A stretch of 64,000 nt of DNA from an uncultured Desulfobulbus sp. (GTDB lineage Bacteria > Desulfobacterota > Desulfobulbia > Desulfobulbales > Desulfobulbaceae): NCBI RefSeq assembly GCF_963664075.1, contig NZ_OY760916.1:4622710-4686709 (forward strand), in the 5' to 3' direction. This document shows, piece after piece, positions 1 to 9,088 of this stretch. The translations under genes were made by a program, and so were the position numbers. The notes under the pieces are model-generated. The model was not told the origin of the DNA. It saw nothing but the letters and a program-made list of their open reading frames with translations, and did not search any database. Each line of letters begins with the position of its first letter. Positions within the stretch are counted from its first letter, which is position 1.

Positions 1-587
1 CCCAGTTTTTCAAGCAGATAGTGATCCCGGTACCGCTCAACGAGGTTGAAGGCGGGCGGACGGCTTTCAACCAGATCTGCCTGGGTCGCGGGGCGCTGGC
101 GCTGCACCACTGGTGTATCGGGAGTGACCGGATAGATCCCTTGCGGAAGGGGGTTTTGGTGCTCCATACCCTTTTCAAGCATGGCGATGAGTTCGCTGAA
201 GGACTTCTTGCCGAGTCCACAGACAATGTAATCAACCTCTTTGCGGTTGAAAAAATTGGGATCATTACTGGCGTGGATGCCACCGACAACAATGATTGCA
301 TCTGAGCTGGCGCGGACAGTTGCGGCAATCTGAACCACCGTGTTTGCCTCACAGGTTACCCCCGTGATACCGACAACATCCGGAGTATATTCTGTGAGTG
401 CAGCCTGCAGTCCAGCCGGTTCTGCCTTGAGGTCGAGCAAGTGGACTGAGTGTTCCAGCAAGTTGCCTGCAAGTTCCTCGAGCCCAAGTGGTTCCCCTCG
501 AAAAATTTGTTTGATCGAGGTGATACCATACCGTTCTTCGGGAATGCTGCGGCCACAGTTGGGCGGGTTGATTAAGAGTATATTCAT
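1..587 (-). CDS. B12-binding radical SAM protein, N-terminal part (runs off the window)
   Basis: An open frame starts at ATG 587 and runs through position 1 without a stop, giving about 195 visible residues. The N-terminus reads MNILLINPP, followed by alternating beta/alpha segments (VVGITGVTCEAN, IIVVGGIHAS, VDYIVCGLG) typical of the cobalamin-binding Rossmann domain that precedes the radical SAM barrel in this family. The CxxxCxxC cluster motif would lie beyond the window edge, so the radical SAM half is inferred from the family, not seen. It is the last visible gene of the leftward arm, 37 bp after the stop of the SPASM radical SAM gene, and is probably co-transcribed with it. Expected role: B12-dependent radical modification, often methylation or C-C bond chemistry, of a lipid or polyketide intermediate. 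Confidence 0.75.
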   Translation of the reverse strand, partial: MNILLINPPNCGRSIPEERYGITSIKQIFRGEPLGLEELAGNLLEHSVHLLDLKAEPAGLQAALTEYTPDVVGITGVTCEANTVVQIAATVRASSDAIIVVGGIHASNDPNFFNRKEVDYIVCGLGKKSFSELIAMLEKGMEHQNPLPQGIYPVTPDTPVVQRQRPATQADLVESRPPAFNLVERYRDHYLLEKL

Positions 588-624
588 GCAGGTGGTCAGG
601 TGTAGTCAATGCGCTGGAGTTTCT

Positions 625-1683
625 TCACATATTCGTTATGGGAGACTGCGCGCAGGCCGTTTCCAGATTTTTCCAGCAGGTAGGATCCGAGGCCAGGTAG
701 TCGCCGGTCAACTGGTAGGCAGCACCACGGCAACCATAGCACTCTTCACTTTTTTCACAGGTTCCACAGGGACCCTTAATCGTCATCCGATAATTTTTCA
801 AGTTTTGCACAATTTCACTCTGCTTCAGAATCTCGGCAAGTGGCTGTTGGCGAACATTGCCAAGGGCTATGGTCACCCCGACACAGGGCATCACATCGCC
901 TTGGGCAGTGACAACGCAGGAGACCTGGTGTCGCATACAACGATTACCCACCAGCGGTGGCTGTGGCTCCCAGTCCCGACCGTAGTGCTCCCGATCAAGA
1001 GCTGAGAGGTGCCTGAAAAGATCGTGCAGTTCCTGGGGACTCACCTCAAGCCAGTTGTTTTTCAAGGCATTGGCCTGAGGAGTGAGCACTTCAAAGTACG
1101 GTTCGATCTTCTGCTGACGTAGCCATTGCCACAACTCGACCAACTCTCCCAGGTTCGGCTGACAGATAACCGTGCTGGCGGCGAGAAACAGCTCTTTAGA
1201 GGGGTAGCCCACGCGTTGCAGGCGTTGTATTGCCTGTTCGATGATGGCAAAGGCCCCTTTTTTTCCTGCCAAGTGGTCCTGGATAGAGGCATCCCGGGAA
1301 TTCATCTTCACCACGACCCGCACCCGTTCTTCAGCCAAGACCTGTGCAAGCTCATCCGTGATGCCGCTGCCGTTGGTGAAAAGTTCAATCTCCAAATGCA
1401 GCGAGCCGAGGAAGCGAACCATTTCGATGAGATGTGGATAAATCGAAGGCTCTCCTCCCAGGATGATGATTTTACGAGCCCCCAGAGCCTGAGCCTGCAG
1501 AATAATATCTTTGATCTCCTGGCGTGACATCTCCCCTGCAAGCGAGGGCTGCTCTTCCACATAGCAGTATTTGCAGCGGAAATTGCATTTTCGACTGAAT
1601 TCTATCTCCATGGACAGGAGTCGGTCGGCAGCGGCAGCGGTCCGTATTTCTTCCTCGGTGAATTCCAGGTTATAGAGCTGCAT
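625..1683 (-). CDS. radical SAM/SPASM-type protein
   Basis: 352 residues. The 4Fe-4S site for S-adenosylmethionine cleavage is CNFRCKYC at about residues 33-40, followed by a glycine-rich GGEP motif (about 76) that contacts SAM. The C-terminus has a Cys-rich segment (CGTCEKSEECYGCRGAAY, then a further Cys after DYLASDPT), the pattern of a SPASM or twitch domain binding auxiliary Fe-S clusters. SPASM enzymes usually modify peptides or small molecules oxidatively. Here the neighbours are ketosynthases, ACPs and acyltransferases, so a lipid-linked substrate is more likely; that is inference. It lies 2 bp after the stop of the upstream B12-radical SAM gene, in the same leftward operon. Confidence 0.85.
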   Translation of the reverse strand: MQLYNLEFTEEEIRTAAAADRLLSMEIEFSRKCNFRCKYCYVEEQPSLAGEMSRQEIKDIILQAQALGARKIIILGGEPSIYPHLIEMVRFLGSLHLEIELFTNGSGITDELAQVLAEERVRVVVKMNSRDASIQDHLAGKKGAFAIIEQAIQRLQRVGYPSKELFLAASTVICQPNLGELVELWQWLRQQKIEPYFEVLTPQANALKNNWLEVSPQELHDLFRHLSALDREHYGRDWEPQPPLVGNRCMRHQVSCVVTAQGDVMPCVGVTIALGNVRQQPLAEILKQSEIVQNLKNYRMTIKGPCGTCEKSEECYGCRGAAYQLTGDYLASDPTCWKNLETACAQSPITNM

Positions 1684-1685
1684 AG

Positions 1686-3176
1686 TTAATATCCTTCAAG
1701 ATCCGTGAACGTATTGATTCTCTCCCAGCGTTGGACTTCCCGTTGGTAGCGTCCCTCCCAACCCCCCTTGCGCATGATCCGCCAGAAGTGCAATTTGAGA
1801 AATGGCTTAAAGGCAAAGCGCCAGATCGAGGTCCAGAGCCGCCCCTGTTTACGGGCCGGATCCGAAGGATTCCACCAGCCGATAACCTGCTGTCGTTGCA
1901 GCCAGAACTGGTATTGGAGGGCCTCCGAACTCAGGTATCTGGTACGGACATTGGCCCAGAGACCGCTGTATTTTTTGTAGTTGCTCTGATTGTCGATCAG
2001 CCCCTGTTCCAGGAGTTGCTGCCGCATGCCTGTCTTCGGGTAGGGGGTGAGAATCTGGCAGTAGGAGGCATCGGCACCGAGTTCGACAAAAAACTCATAA
2101 TTTTCCCGTATGGAGTCCTCGTCGTCCTCGGGGAAACCAAAAATTAAGCCGCCAATGACCATCAACCCATATTTATGACAATTTTCAATCGCCTGCTTCG
2201 ATGCCGCGACAATATCCCCCTTGCCGGCTGCACTGAGATTTTTCTTTGAGCCGTTTTCTATTCCCAGAAACACAGAGCGGAAGCCTGCCTGGGCCATCTT
2301 GGCAACCATGGGTTCGTTGGTGGCCATGGAAATGCAGTCTGCCTGGACCACCAGGTTGAGTCCCGTATAGTTGCGGGCGATGATGGCCTCACAGAGTTCC
2401 ATGACCCGGGCCGGATTGAGCACGATGTTATCGTCGGTGATGAAGACCCAACGCGTTTTGCGCTTGAAGTAAATATCGTCCAAATCCGCGAGAACCCGAC
2501 TGATGGGATAGGTCCGAAAGGTGCGCCCGTACATATGCTTCATGCTGCAAAAGTTACAGGAGCGGGTACAGCCTCGCGAGGTCTCAAGGAGCTCGATTTT
2601 GGAATAAAGGATGTGGTAGCCCCAGGTCAGACGACGTTCATCACGAATGGGTAAGCGCAGTGTGCTCAGCTCGAGATTCTCCCCCCTTGGGTTGTGCACA
2701 AAGCTGCCATCCTCTTTGTGTGAGAGGGAGGGAATTGCTGCGAGCTGGTCCCCTCCAGCCAGAGCGTTGACCAGGCGGCGGCAGCACTCTTCACCTTCTC
2801 CGCGGATGATAAAATCAATCCACTGGGCCTCTGACGCGCTGGCAATTTCTTCAGCCATCAGGGTAGCATGATATCCGCCCAGGGCTATTTTGGCGGTCGG
2901 GCGTATCTCTTTGAGGAGATGAGCAATTTTTATAGAGGTATCGTACTGCCAGGCCATGGCCGAAAGTCCAATGAGATCGGGCTGTATGCGATTCACGACC
3001 TTGGTCAGGTATTTTTTGATTGCATGACGCTTACGGATCAGATCAATCAGAAAAACTTCATGTTCAGGATCGATATTTCCGCCTACACAGGCTATGCCGT
3101 GATTGGGCATATGGACCGCCATCTCGTGGATGATAATGGGCACCACGTCGGGCATGGAGATAAGAAGAACCTTCAT
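1686..3176 (-). CDS. B12-binding domain radical SAM protein
   Basis: 496 residues. The N-terminal ~170 residues form a B12-binding Rossmann-like domain (MKVLLISMPDVV start, IGLSAMAW, IALGGYHATLMAEEIA, FIIRGEGEE). The radical SAM motif follows in ETSRGCTRSCNFCSMK, with CTRSCNFC as the CxxxCxxC site, and a later GIENGSKKNL segment is typical of the barrel. No DxHxxG base-off cobalamin motif is obvious. ATG 3176 overlaps the stop of the PlsC-like gene by 4 bp, which supports translational coupling. The family (Elp3/MiaB-like core with B12 domain) includes methylases and ring-forming enzymes; the substrate here is presumed to be an acyl intermediate of the locus. Confidence 0.85.
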   Translation of the reverse strand: MKVLLISMPDVVPIIIHEMAVHMPNHGIACVGGNIDPEHEVFLIDLIRKRHAIKKYLTKVVNRIQPDLIGLSAMAWQYDTSIKIAHLLKEIRPTAKIALGGYHATLMAEEIASASEAQWIDFIIRGEGEECCRRLVNALAGGDQLAAIPSLSHKEDGSFVHNPRGENLELSTLRLPIRDERRLTWGYHILYSKIELLETSRGCTRSCNFCSMKHMYGRTFRTYPISRVLADLDDIYFKRKTRWVFITDDNIVLNPARVMELCEAIIARNYTGLNLVVQADCISMATNEPMVAKMAQAGFRSVFLGIENGSKKNLSAAGKGDIVAASKQAIENCHKYGLMVIGGLIFGFPEDDEDSIRENYEFFVELGADASYCQILTPYPKTGMRQQLLEQGLIDNQSNYKKYSGLWANVRTRYLSSEALQYQFWLQRQQVIGWWNPSDPARKQGRLWTSIWRFAFKPFLKLHFWRIMRKGGWEGRYQREVQRWERINTFTDLEGY

Positions 3177-3991
3177 TGTACGCTCTCGGAAGAGGAGGAA
3201 TGAGTGGAAGAAGGGTGGGAGAGATGTTCAGCAGCTTGAGCCACGCCATCTTCCATGGCTTGGCGAATACGCTTGCCTAGATCAGGCAGGCTGTCTTGCA
3301 AGTCTTCAACTGGAATGGTTGCAACCAGCTGGAGTTGAATGAGGTTTTTTTTACTGGCGGCAAAGCGAAAGACGCCCGGACGGAAGAGTCGTTCCGTATT
3401 TGTGACGACGAGGACATGCAGGGGGGCGTGCAATTGACGGGCAATCTTCAGTGCACCCGGGTGCAGTGGCTTGATTTGTCCGTCTCGACTTCTCGTACCT
3501 TCGGGAAAGACAAAGAGATTTCCTCCTGCTGCAAGGTAGGCAGGCATGGTCTCCATTCGAGAGAGCAGCAGAGGGGCAAACCGACCGTTTGCGGTGGCGG
3601 GCAGGTACCCGGCGGTTCGAATGACCCGACCAAAGATGGGCAGAGTAAAAAAAACAGATTTGACAGTGGTGATCGAGCGTTCAAGGTGGGCGATCAGCAG
3701 CAGCGGGTCCAGGTAGGAGCGGTGGTTGCAAACTATGACCGACCCGCGAATGGTCGCTATGCGGTCATCGATGGTCCATTGTTGTTGGGGAGCGATGGTC
3801 TGGAGGAGTCGGAAAAACCCCCGGTAGAACAAACGATTGTATCGTTGAAATGCCGCCTCTTTATTTGCAGAAAAAAGTCCGCTGACGAGATAGCGAGGAG
3901 CAAACAGCAGCAAAAATCCCAGGGTGAAATAACACCAGCAGGTTAAGGTGACAGCGAGGTCGAAGACAGTCTCCAGACTCCAAGGCCGCAC
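3173..3991 (-). CDS. PlsC-like 1-acylglycerol-3-phosphate acyltransferase
   Basis: 272 residues starting at GTG 3991. It carries the LPLAT signature NHRSYLDP (H-x4-D catalytic dyad) at about residue 93 and FPEGTRSRDG at about 188, plus an N-terminal hydrophobic segment (about 11-35) that would anchor it to the inner membrane. The family transfers an acyl group to lysophosphatidic acid or a related hydroxyl acceptor. Next to a dedicated ketosynthase and ACP, it probably moves the specialised acyl chain onto a glycerol or other head group. It lies 2 bp downstream of the ketosynthase and overlaps the next radical SAM gene by 4 bp. Confidence 0.85.
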   Translation of the reverse strand: MRPWSLETVFDLAVTLTCWCYFTLGFLLLFAPRYLVSGLFSANKEAAFQRYNRLFYRGFFRLLQTIAPQQQWTIDDRIATIRGSVIVCNHRSYLDPLLLIAHLERSITTVKSVFFTLPIFGRVIRTAGYLPATANGRFAPLLLSRMETMPAYLAAGGNLFVFPEGTRSRDGQIKPLHPGALKIARQLHAPLHVLVVTNTERLFRPGVFRFAASKKNLIQLQLVATIPVEDLQDSLPDLGKRIRQAMEDGVAQAAEHLSHPSSTHSSSSESVQ

Positions 3992-3993
3992 CT

Positions 3994-5238
3994 TTAGTGG
4001 ACCTCGAGACCGTTTCGCACCAGCAGGCAGGTGTTGACTCCGCCAAAAGCGAAATTTTGAATTGAGGCAATGTGGGTCGTGGCCTCAATAACCTCTGGGG
4101 TATAGTTGAGCTGGGCGCAGCGGGGATCCACCTCGTCCAGATTCAGGGTAGGGGCGAGAAATCCTTCGGCCATCATATAGAGGGTCATGATCAGCTCCAT
4201 GGCACCACAGGTCCCCATGGTATGCCCCGTGTAACTCTTCAGCCCGGTCACATGGGGGTGCGGCCCATAGATTGCTTCAATTGCCTGCGATTCAATGATA
4301 TCTCCCATCTTGGTAGCTGTGGCGTGGGCGCTGATATAGTCAACCGCCTCTGCTTCGATGGCGGCATCGTTCAGGGCGAGGCGCAGGGTGGTGGTGATTC
4401 CTTGCAGGTTGGGCAGAATGAGGTCGCCCCCGTTGTTATTGCAGGCAAAGCCAATGACCTCGCCCAGGATGGTCGCTCCTCGTTTTTTGGCAGATTCATA
4501 CTCTTCAAGCAGGACTGCTGCCCCGCCTTCTCCCACCACCAGGCCATCTCGTTTTTTGTCAAAGGGACGGGGGGTAGATGAGGGAGAGTCATTATAGCCA
4601 ACCGAGCAGGCAAGGAGGTTATCGAAGACCGCCACCGTGGTTGTATCGTATTCGTCAGCACCGCCGCAGAGCATAGCATCCTGCATGCCGTACTTGATCA
4701 TTTCGTAGCCGTAGCCAATGGCCTGACTGCTGGTGGTGCAGGCAGTGGAAGAGGCGATGACGCGGCCAGTGATTCCAAACATGCGGGTGATGTTCACCGC
4801 GGTGGTGTGCACCATGGAGCGGAGATAATCAACGGCGCCAATGGAAGAAAATTCGGTGTCCAGGTTCTGAAAGAAGGTCTTGTAGATTTCCCGTTGAACC
4901 GTTGGACTCCCGTGGGTAGAGCCAAAGGCAACGCCTAACCGGCCAGATTCAATAAATTCTTTGGAAAGCCCCGAAGCGCTCAGTACATCCTTGGCAACCT
5001 GGCAGGCGTAGTAGGCTACCGGCCCCATGGTTTTACGCTGGGAGCGGTTGAACTCGTAAGGGATGGGGTAATCAACTGTGCCAAAGACACGGGAATGGAT
5101 ATGACCGCTTAAAAGGCCATCATCGCGCAGGGGCTTGACGCCGGAGATGCCGTGGCGCAGACTGTTGACTATGGCTTCCTGGCCATAGCCGATGGGGGTG
5201 ATGGCGGAACAGGCAGTAATAACGACGCGACGGTTCAT
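3994..5238 (-). CDS. beta-ketoacyl-ACP synthase (FabF-like)
   Basis: I chose ATG 5238 (MNRRVVITA, 414 residues) over an upstream TTG at 5247. The thiolase-fold catalytic triad is complete: Cys in STACTTSS, His in SAHATATKMGD and His in SYTGHTMGTCG, with the glycine-rich C-terminal FAFGGVN motif. It condenses an ACP-bound acyl starter with malonyl-ACP. It follows the ACP gene by 17 bp and precedes the PlsC gene, forming an ACP-KS-acyltransferase unit within the leftward arm. It is the only ketosynthase in that arm; four more KS-type domains lie in the rightward arm. Confidence 0.93.
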   Translation of the reverse strand: MNRRVVITACSAITPIGYGQEAIVNSLRHGISGVKPLRDDGLLSGHIHSRVFGTVDYPIPYEFNRSQRKTMGPVAYYACQVAKDVLSASGLSKEFIESGRLGVAFGSTHGSPTVQREIYKTFFQNLDTEFSSIGAVDYLRSMVHTTAVNITRMFGITGRVIASSTACTTSSQAIGYGYEMIKYGMQDAMLCGGADEYDTTTVAVFDNLLACSVGYNDSPSSTPRPFDKKRDGLVVGEGGAAVLLEEYESAKKRGATILGEVIGFACNNNGGDLILPNLQGITTTLRLALNDAAIEAEAVDYISAHATATKMGDIIESQAIEAIYGPHPHVTGLKSYTGHTMGTCGAMELIMTLYMMAEGFLAPTLNLDEVDPRCAQLNYTPEVIEATTHIASIQNFAFGGVNTCLLVRNGLEVH

Positions 5239-5255
5239 GGAAAACAACGCAGCAC

Positions 5256-5513
5256 CTACTGGGTGCGCCCCTGTTGTATCCTCTCCAGATAGTCAAGGAT
5301 ATCGTTGATTGTTCTGATTTCCATCGCTTTTTCTTTTTCTTCACGGGTGAGGGAAAAACCGAGGATACGTTCTATCTTGCCAAGCAGTTCAATGGCATCG
5401 ATACTATCAAAACCGTGGTCGTCACGAAGATTGTCATCCAGGCCTGGTTGCTGAAATTCAAAGTCCTGGATAAGGATTGTGAGGATCTGTTCCTGCAGTA
5501 CATCTCTAGTCAT
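5256..5513 (-). CDS. acyl carrier protein
   Basis: Read from ATG 5513 (MTRDVLQEQ) this is 85 residues, a normal ACP length. A longer frame opens at 5603, but the added 30 residues do not look like ACP sequence. The phosphopantetheine attachment site is the Ser in HGFDSIDAIEL (about residue 37), followed by an acidic helix III and LLGKIERIL. It would carry the growing acyl chain for the adjacent ketosynthase. It is one of three ACPs in the locus. The 281 bp upstream (5514-5794) contain no gene I can support and could hold an internal promoter. Confidence 0.9.
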   Translation of the reverse strand: MTRDVLQEQILTILIQDFEFQQPGLDDNLRDDHGFDSIDAIELLGKIERILGFSLTREEKEKAMEIRTINDILDYLERIQQGRTQ

Positions 5514-5794
5514 GGTTCTTTTGTTGAAAGCGATGCTTGATGACCTCGAAAAAGCGTGAAATTCCTCAATTGGATACACCAGAAAGGGAGTATCGAGGGT
5601 CAACAGGTCGTTCTAAAGTTGAGTAAAGGAGCTGCAATTATGCGGGCTATGCGAATTATCTGAAAAAAAATAAGATACTACTCCGAATTTAGCCAAAAAG
5701 AAAAGAAAATTCTCCTTGACGTTCCCCCCTTTGAGAGAAGCACAAGTGAGCCGGAGGGTGGCCGCAAAACGATGAGTCTGACGAGAATCTCAGC

Positions 5795-6682
5795 TTAAGA
5801 AAATTCGTCGGGGGCGTGGAGAAAGCGCTCGAAATGATACCACTCACAGGGATGGGCCAGCATGGCTGCCTCAAGGAGATGGGCATACTGTTGGGCCGCC
5901 TCGGCAATGACCCTGCCTCGCTCTTCCCGACTCGTACTTTTGACCCAAATGGGAGCGGAAAAAGTGAAATGATAGCGGTTGCGACCGGTGCGAAAGGCAA
6001 AAAAGATGATGATGGGGGCGCCGGAGACCAGGGCAAAGACAAAAGGGGCCTCTGCCACATAGGCCCTCTGCCCCAGTACAACCACCGGTATTTGTCGTTG
6101 ATCTTCCCGCCAGCTCACATCGCCTGTCATGGAGACGAAGCCCCCCTCCCGCAGAATGCGCAATCCTTCGACCGCGGTAAAGGGATCCCCTGTTCCCTGA
6201 TCGACACCGATGATGGAGACCCCCGCCTGCAGTAGCTCCTGTTTTTGCCTTCGTTCCACGCCTTCTTTTTCTTTGATCCCCATGTACAGCAGCAGCGGTG
6301 TTTTGTGACTCTGGCGCATCAGCATTCTGGCCGCCATCTCCCAGTTCCCCAAATGGGACATCAACAGTACGGCGCCTCCCTGACCGCTGCGGGCCTCCAG
6401 GAATTCTGCCCCACTTGCGGTGTAGGTCGGTGCGCTTCCACTGTTGTTTAAAAAACGGTCAAAATGAATGGTGGTAAAATTCTGGTATTGGCGGAAGGTA
6501 CACCAGAGATGAAACCAACGGCTTCGCTGTGGAAAAACAAGCGCATACAACCGTCGACTTTCTTGCACCCTGGGGGAGAAGAGAAAGTAGCCTACGGCAA
6601 TGAGGCGCGCCACGCCAGTGAAAAACCAGGAACCAAGCAGCGAGGATAGCCGTACCAGAAAAGAATAAAAATCGATACGCAT
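5795..6682 (-). CDS. LpxL/HtrB-type lysophospholipid acyltransferase
   Basis: 295 residues with an N-terminal membrane segment (about 12-36). The catalytic motif is SHLGNWEMA (H-x4-E) at about residue 109, as in lipid A late acyltransferases and in the acyltransferases of aryl-polyene clusters. A conserved GDVSWRED segment follows. It probably uses an acyl-ACP donor at the inner membrane to acylate a lipid or glycan head group. Its ATG overlaps the stop of the GT2 glycosyltransferase by one base (TAATG), so the glycosylation and acylation steps are likely co-translated. Confidence 0.85.
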   Translation of the reverse strand: MRIDFYSFLVRLSSLLGSWFFTGVARLIAVGYFLFSPRVQESRRLYALVFPQRSRWFHLWCTFRQYQNFTTIHFDRFLNNSGSAPTYTASGAEFLEARSGQGGAVLLMSHLGNWEMAARMLMRQSHKTPLLLYMGIKEKEGVERRQKQELLQAGVSIIGVDQGTGDPFTAVEGLRILREGGFVSMTGDVSWREDQRQIPVVVLGQRAYVAEAPFVFALVSGAPIIIFFAFRTGRNRYHFTFSAPIWVKSTSREERGRVIAEAAQQYAHLLEAAMLAHPCEWYHFERFLHAPDEFS

Positions 6683-7380
6683 TATCTGCGGTCCAAACCA
6701 AAGATGCGGCTGCAGATCAACCTGGAGAAGGTCGCTGAGTTACGCAGAAAATCGCGCCAGGGACGAAAGTGACTGACGCGCACCCCTTTGGGCTGATAAA
6801 TAACGGAAACGGGGACTTCAATCGTTGCAATGCCGCGTCGTTGTGCCCGGACCAGCACCTCCACCTCGAACTGGTAACGCCTGGCTTGCACTCCAAGCTC
6901 GAGGGTTTCGGGAAGGGGATAGAGGCGGAATCCTGATTGCGAATCGGCTATCCAGGGGCCACCGGAAACCCAGACCCAAAAGTTGGAAAAACCACGACCA
7001 AAGCGACTGGTCCAGGGAACATGCCCACCATCCATCCCCTGGCGATTGCCTACGACAATGACGCGTGCTTTCTTTTGGGTGCAAGCAAGCAGGGGCCAGG
7101 CGTCCGCCGGATCATGCTGCCCATCTGCATCCAGTGTGAGGGCGTAGTCGCAGTGGTGGGACGCCTCGGTAAAACCGCTGAGCAGAGCGGCGCCTTTTCC
7201 CTGGTTATGGCTATGGTGGAGAACCGTGATATCTGTATGTTGCTGCAGGACTTCGCTGGTCGTGTCGGTGGACCCATCGTTGACCACAATAATCGGTAAG
7301 CCCAGAGAGCGGGCCGAGGCGATCACATCATTAATTTGAGGGCCGTGGTTATAGACTGGAATGACGATAGCGGCATGCAT
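6682..7380 (-). CDS. glycosyltransferase family 2
   Basis: Read from ATG 7380 (MHAAIVIPVYNHG, 232 residues); the longer frame begins with TTG at 7398. Motifs typical of GT2, dolichol-phosphate-mannose-synthase-like enzymes are visible: VIPVYNHG, VVNDGSTD and the metal-binding TLDADGQHDP. There are no obvious membrane helices. Aryl-polyene clusters encode a similar GT2 enzyme thought to act on the head group or lipid anchor of the product. The start lies 1 bp after the stop of the fatty-acid-kinase fusion. Confidence 0.87.
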   Translation of the reverse strand: MHAAIVIPVYNHGPQINDVIASARSLGLPIIVVNDGSTDTTSEVLQQHTDITVLHHSHNQGKGAALLSGFTEASHHCDYALTLDADGQHDPADAWPLLACTQKKARVIVVGNRQGMDGGHVPWTSRFGRGFSNFWVWVSGGPWIADSQSGFRLYPLPETLELGVQARRYQFEVEVLVRAQRRGIATIEVPVSVIYQPKGVRVSHFRPWRDFLRNSATFSRLICSRIFGLDRR

Positions 7381-7381
7381 G

Positions 7382-9088
7382 TCAAATGCTCTCGGCAAAG
7401 GCTAAGGACCAGGTACCCGGCCCCATATGGACCCCTGAGGTCAGGGAAAGCGGGATTCGGAGAATCTCAGCCTCTGGGAGAAGCTGGTGTAACGCCGGTT
7501 GGACAGTTTCCTCTACCCAGGTTTCGTTGTCTGAATACTGGAGCAGAAGCACTCCACTCTCGGGCCTGCTGATTTCGCTTTGGAGCTTGTTGAGAGCAAA
7601 GTTGAGTTGGGCGTGTTGGCTGCGGACAACGCCCATTTTTTTCACCCCTTCAGGAGTTGGGCTGATCACAGGTTTGAGTCCAAGGAGATTACCAAAGAGG
7701 CCACTTGTCCGTGAGAGGCGGCCTCCGGCAACCAGGTAGTGCAGGGTATCGATAAATACATATTCCCGGCAGGATTGAATCAGGCCGCGGGCATAGGCCG
7801 TCACTGCTTCGGCATCGTCGGTCCGTTGGGCCAGGCGGGCGCAGAGCAGAGCCATCAGGCCCAGGCGGCCGGAGGCGGCACCGGTATCGATGATTGTCAG
7901 AGGGAGGCTTTGCTGTTTTTTTTGCAAGGCAGAGGCAACCTCATAATTCCCGGTAAAGGCTGATCCAACGCAGAGGTACAGCGTTTTCCCAAACTCCTCA
8001 CAGACACTTTGATAGCGCTGATGTCGTTCAGCCAGGGAGGCCTGGGCCGTGGTGAGACGCTGCTGTTGCCGCATCAGGCGATAGAGGTCTTCGGGGGGCC
8101 AGAGGCTTTCGGGGAGGGCCCGGTCTCCATGAATGATATAGCTGTCCAGGAGGCTGATCCCGTATTGCTGTGCCAGGTATCTGGGCAGGGAACCAGCGGC
8201 ATCGGTCATGATATGCAGGGAGCCAGGGGGGAGGCTCATTTGAGTGGAGCTTTGCTCTTTGTACAGCGGTTCTGCGGAGAATTGGCCCACCTCTCCCAGA
8301 TCGGTCAGTTGTCTCTGCAGCTTTTGCGGATCTGGCGTGTGGATATGTATTTTGAAACTTGTTTGTTTGGGGACCATCACCAGGCTCTCTCCCAGCTGGG
8401 AGAGGGAGGTGGCGTCCAGCGATCCTTCCTTGCTTGGAGTAAGAAGTAGATCAACGCAGTACTCCGCGCTGGCGGGCGGTTGATACCCTTCTCTCCAGGA
8501 AAGGCGACCGGGAAAGAGGGTGAAGAGTGAAGGGATCGCTCCCTCAATTGGAAGCAAGCTGCGGAAAAAGGCATCAAAAAAGATGTACATCCCCAGGGCC
8601 CCGGCATCAACCACCCCGGCCTGGCGGCATCTGTCCTGAATTTGGGTCGTGTCGAGTACACTCTGCTGCAGGGCACCTAGGACGGTTTCTCCCGATGTGG
8701 CCGTCAATCTAGGGCAGGAGGACAGGGTCGTTGCCAGGGTTGCAAAGACCGAGAGCATGGTGCCCTCTTTGGGATCGGCGATCGCCTCTCGCGCTTTGTT
8801 ATATCCCGTACCAACGTGTTGAGCAAGCTCCTCAAGACGGTGGGCTTTCACAAGGATGCTGAAAAATGCTGCCGCAATATTGCCGGAATTGCCGGTGGCA
8901 GCATGGATGATCCGGTTTGCGAGTTGTTCCCGGTCCTGGCTGCAGGTGCGCAGGGGGCTCAGGCTGATACGAAGGTTGGCTCCAGTGTCGGCATCGGCAA
9001 CGGGAAAAACATTGATGCGGTCAAGCAGATCAGACCAGGCGCTTAGGCTTGTATAACCGGCAGTGAATGCTTCGTGTAAAGACGTCAT
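7382..9088 (-). CDS. fused fatty acid kinase: DAK2/FakA-like domain plus DegV/FakB-like domain
   Basis: 568 residues. Residues 1-195 form a DhaL/DAK2 kinase domain with NVFPVADADTGANL, a variant of the NVFPVPDGDTGTN Mg-ATP motif that keeps the Asp residues. Residues about 200-290 correspond to the FakA C-terminal region. Residues about 290-568 are a DegV/EDD fold (HIMTDAAGSLP, TTAQASLAE, VGSAFTGNYE, DTGAASGRLGL, LVAGGRLS), the family that binds a free fatty acid for phosphorylation. In Firmicutes FakA and FakB are separate proteins; here they are joined. The inferred reaction is fatty acid + ATP to acyl phosphate, which could recycle or feed acyl chains into this pathway. ATG 9088 overlaps the stop of the ligase gene. 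Confidence 0.85.
   Translation of the reverse strand: MTSLHEAFTAGYTSLSAWSDLLDRINVFPVADADTGANLRISLSPLRTCSQDREQLANRIIHAATGNSGNIAAAFFSILVKAHRLEELAQHVGTGYNKAREAIADPKEGTMLSVFATLATTLSSCPRLTATSGETVLGALQQSVLDTTQIQDRCRQAGVVDAGALGMYIFFDAFFRSLLPIEGAIPSLFTLFPGRLSWREGYQPPASAEYCVDLLLTPSKEGSLDATSLSQLGESLVMVPKQTSFKIHIHTPDPQKLQRQLTDLGEVGQFSAEPLYKEQSSTQMSLPPGSLHIMTDAAGSLPRYLAQQYGISLLDSYIIHGDRALPESLWPPEDLYRLMRQQQRLTTAQASLAERHQRYQSVCEEFGKTLYLCVGSAFTGNYEVASALQKKQQSLPLTIIDTGAASGRLGLMALLCARLAQRTDDAEAVTAYARGLIQSCREYVFIDTLHYLVAGGRLSRTSGLFGNLLGLKPVISPTPEGVKKMGVVRSQHAQLNFALNKLQSEISRPESGVLLLQYSDNETWVEETVQPALHQLLPEAEILRIPLSLTSGVHMGPGTWSLAFAESI

Noticed and set aside
5514-5603. 30-codon N-terminal extension of the ACP in the leftward arm
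   Set aside because: The added residues do not resemble ACP sequence; ATG 5513 gives a normal 85-residue carrier.
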